Positions 8,252 through 9,393 of a stretch of DNA of 9,393 bases are shown in pieces. This DNA is from an uncultured Gemmatimonadaceae bacterium. Its GTDB lineage: Bacteria > Gemmatimonadota > Gemmatimonadetes > Gemmatimonadales > Gemmatimonadaceae. Position 1 is the stretch's first letter. Each line of letters begins with the position of its first letter. The stretch lies in the NCBI GenBank assembly GCA_955652265.1, contig CATPBD010000194.1:1-9393 (forward strand), given 5' to 3'. A program made the position numbers and the translations under genes. The notes below the pieces were generated by a model, which was not told where the DNA came from, searched no databases, and was given only the letters and a program-made list of their open reading frames with translations.

Positions 8252-9393
8252 TACTGCAGGCTGAATTCTGTGGCATAGATCTGCCCGCCGCGCTCGAAGT
8301 ACATCCGGATGCCGCCGCGCCCGTAAGTCGTGAGAATCCTGTTCACAGCATCCGCGTCAGGAATCGGCGTGCGATTGATTTGAACGATGACATCGCCCGC
8401 CTGAATACCGAGCTGCTGCTGAACCCTGTCGCTGACGCGATTTACGAGCGCACCCTGCCTGCTCTGGATCTGGTACTGCGCGCGTATTGGAGGCGTGACG
8501 GAAATGAGCTCGATCTCGCGGAGGACGGTGACCCGCGGCGCATTCAGATCGGGGAGATCCACGACCTGGACACTGACAGGCATCTGCTTGCCTCCGCGGT
8601 TGACTACGATCGAGTCACTCTCACCCACACGCAACTCCAGAAGCTCGGCGTACCAATCATAGGCATTGTGGAGCACTCTGCTGCGCGAGCGGGTGATGAC
8701 ATCACCGGGACGGATGCCGGCGCGCGCCGCGGGTGATCCGGGAACGACTGACGCGACGACGACACCGGTGTTGCCGGCGGCACCCGGTGTGCGCGACAGT
8801 GCCGGCTGGATTCCGATCCATGGTCGCCTCACAACCCCGTGAGCCAGAAGGTCGTCCACCACCCTGCGAACACGGTTTATCGGAATCGCGAACCCGATTC
8901 CTACAGACCCGCCGTTCGGCGAAAAGATAGAGCTGTTGACCCCGATTACTTCGCCAGCGGCGTTCACCAATGGTCCGCCAGAATTTCCGGGGTTGATCGA
9001 CGCGTCCGTCTGGATCATGTCGACGTACACGCCCGCGCCTTCACTGGGTGTGGCGAGGTTCCGCCCCGTGCCGCTCACGACGCCGGCGGTGACGCTCGGC
9101 TCCGAGTTGGCGAGGATGAAGCCGTACGGATTGCCGATCGCGATTGCCCACTCGCCGATCAATAGGTCGCTCGACGAGCCGAGCGGGGCGACTGGAAGGT
9201 TTTTCGCATCGATCTTGATGACCGCGAGGTCGTTCGCTTCGTCGCTACCGATCAGGCGCGCGGGATAGGTCTTACCGTCTCGCATTGCCACCTGAATGCG
9301 CGTCGCGCCGGCAATTACGTGCGCATTGGTCACGATGGCGCCGTCCGCGCGGATTATGAATCCAGAGCCCAGCCCCGCGGCGGATCGCTGGCC
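8251..9393 (-). CDS. HtrA/DegP-like periplasmic serine protease with two PDZ domains (5' end outside window)
   Basis: Trypsin-fold protease and chaperone of envelope protein quality control. The visible 380 residues begin inside the protease domain (GQRSAAGLGSGFII), so the signal peptide or membrane anchor is off the window. The triad is complete, numbering from the first visible residue: His25 in TNAHVI, Asp55 in ANDLAVIKID, and Ser138 in TDASINPGNSGGPL. A first PDZ domain runs about 190-285 (RPWIGI, GSPAARAGIRPGDVI) and a second, more divergent one about 290-375 (LGIQAGDVIVQINRTPI). Two PDZ domains suggest a DegP/DegQ-like layout, but the orthologue cannot be chosen without the N-terminus. 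An internal GTG at 9333 is not a start, since it would cut the protease fold just before the catalytic histidine. The stop codon shares one base with the purB start. It has no known role in purine synthesis. Confidence 0.94.
   Translation of the reverse strand, partial: GQRSAAGLGSGFIIRADGAIVTNAHVIAGATRIQVAMRDGKTYPARLIGSDEANDLAVIKIDAKNLPVAPLGSSSDLLIGEWAIAIGNPYGFILANSEPSVTAGVVSGTGRNLATPSEGAGVYVDMIQTDASINPGNSGGPLVNAAGEVIGVNSSIFSPNGGSVGIGFAIPINRVRRVVDDLLAHGVVRRPWIGIQPALSRTPGAAGNTGVVVASVVPGSPAARAGIRPGDVITRSRSRVLHNAYDWYAELLELRVGESDSIVVNRGGKQMPVSVQVVDLPDLNAPRVTVLREIELISVTPPIRAQYQIQSRQGALVNRVSDRVQQQLGIQAGDVIVQINRTPIPDADAVNRILTTYGRGGIRMYFERGGQIYATEFSLQ

Larger units (their letters stand above)
1..9393 (-). 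other. Single polycistronic array htrA-purB-purC-psd-pssA-purS-purQ-purL-purF
   Basis: All nine genes run in the same direction and are packed without usable spacers. Junctions in transcription order: htrA/purB share one base (TAATG); purB/purC share one base (TGATG); purC/psd overlap by four bases (TTGA); psd/pssA and pssA/purS share one base each (TGATG); purS/purQ overlap by four bases (GTGA); purQ/purL are 13 bases apart; purL/purF are separated by one base (TGA-T-ATG). This packing implies one transcript with translational coupling. No intergenic terminator or promoter can fit; promoters inside coding sequence cannot be excluded. Both ends of the array continue beyond the window, so the leader region, where purine control would act, is not visible. 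Confidence 0.85.

Noticed and set aside
8038..8736. 232-codon plus-strand frame across the purB/htrA junction
   Set aside because: It is antisense to two well-recognised genes and has no domain signal or ribosome site, so it is a shadow frame.
1..9393. Search by eye for terminators, riboswitches, tRNAs, CRISPR arrays and insertion-sequence ends
   Set aside because: The whole window is coding with at most 13 non-coding bases in one place, and no array of repeats, transposase or tRNA-like element was recognised.

Overview
This is a 9.4 kb stretch of a moderately GC-rich bacterial chromosome (roughly 60% GC by eye). Every real gene lies on the minus strand, in one uninterrupted and almost gapless array. 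In transcription order (right to left) it reads: htrA-like serine protease (5' end outside the window), purB, purC, psd, pssA, purS, purQ, purL, purF (3' end outside the window). The host is not certain. The human-type PurB and yeast-type PurC next to a short phosphatidylserine decarboxylase would fit a Gemmatimonadota-like or other FCB-group bacterium, but this is an inference from general knowledge of gene families.

Region by region: 9393-8251 is a periplasmic HtrA/DegP-type protease with its catalytic triad and two PDZ domains. 8251-5856 holds the two enzymes SAICAR synthetase (PurC) and adenylosuccinate lyase (PurB). 5859-4202 holds the two enzymes that make phosphatidylethanolamine: phosphatidylserine decarboxylase and CDP-diacylglycerol-serine O-phosphatidyltransferase. 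4202-948 encodes the three-subunit FGAM synthase (PurS, PurQ, small PurL). 946-1 encodes the glutaminase domain and the start of the phosphoribosyltransferase domain of PurF, the committing enzyme of purine synthesis.

The purine genes follow the classical Bacillus order purB-C-S-Q-L-F. They are interrupted exactly between purC and purS by the psd-pssA phospholipid pair, and preceded by htrA where Bacillus has purEK. Seven of the eight junctions overlap by 1 or 4 bases or leave a 1-base gap; the eighth is 13 bases. There is therefore no room for internal intergenic terminators, and translational coupling along a single polycistron is likely. The operon promoter and any purine riboswitch or operator would lie upstream of the window.

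No RNA genes, mobile elements, CRISPR arrays or intact repeats were found, and no stretch longer than 13 bases is non-coding. I see no wholly novel system. The points worth a second look are the phospholipid genes embedded in the purine operon, the eukaryote-like PurB/PurC pair, and the Arg/Pro-rich tail on the phosphatidylserine synthase.
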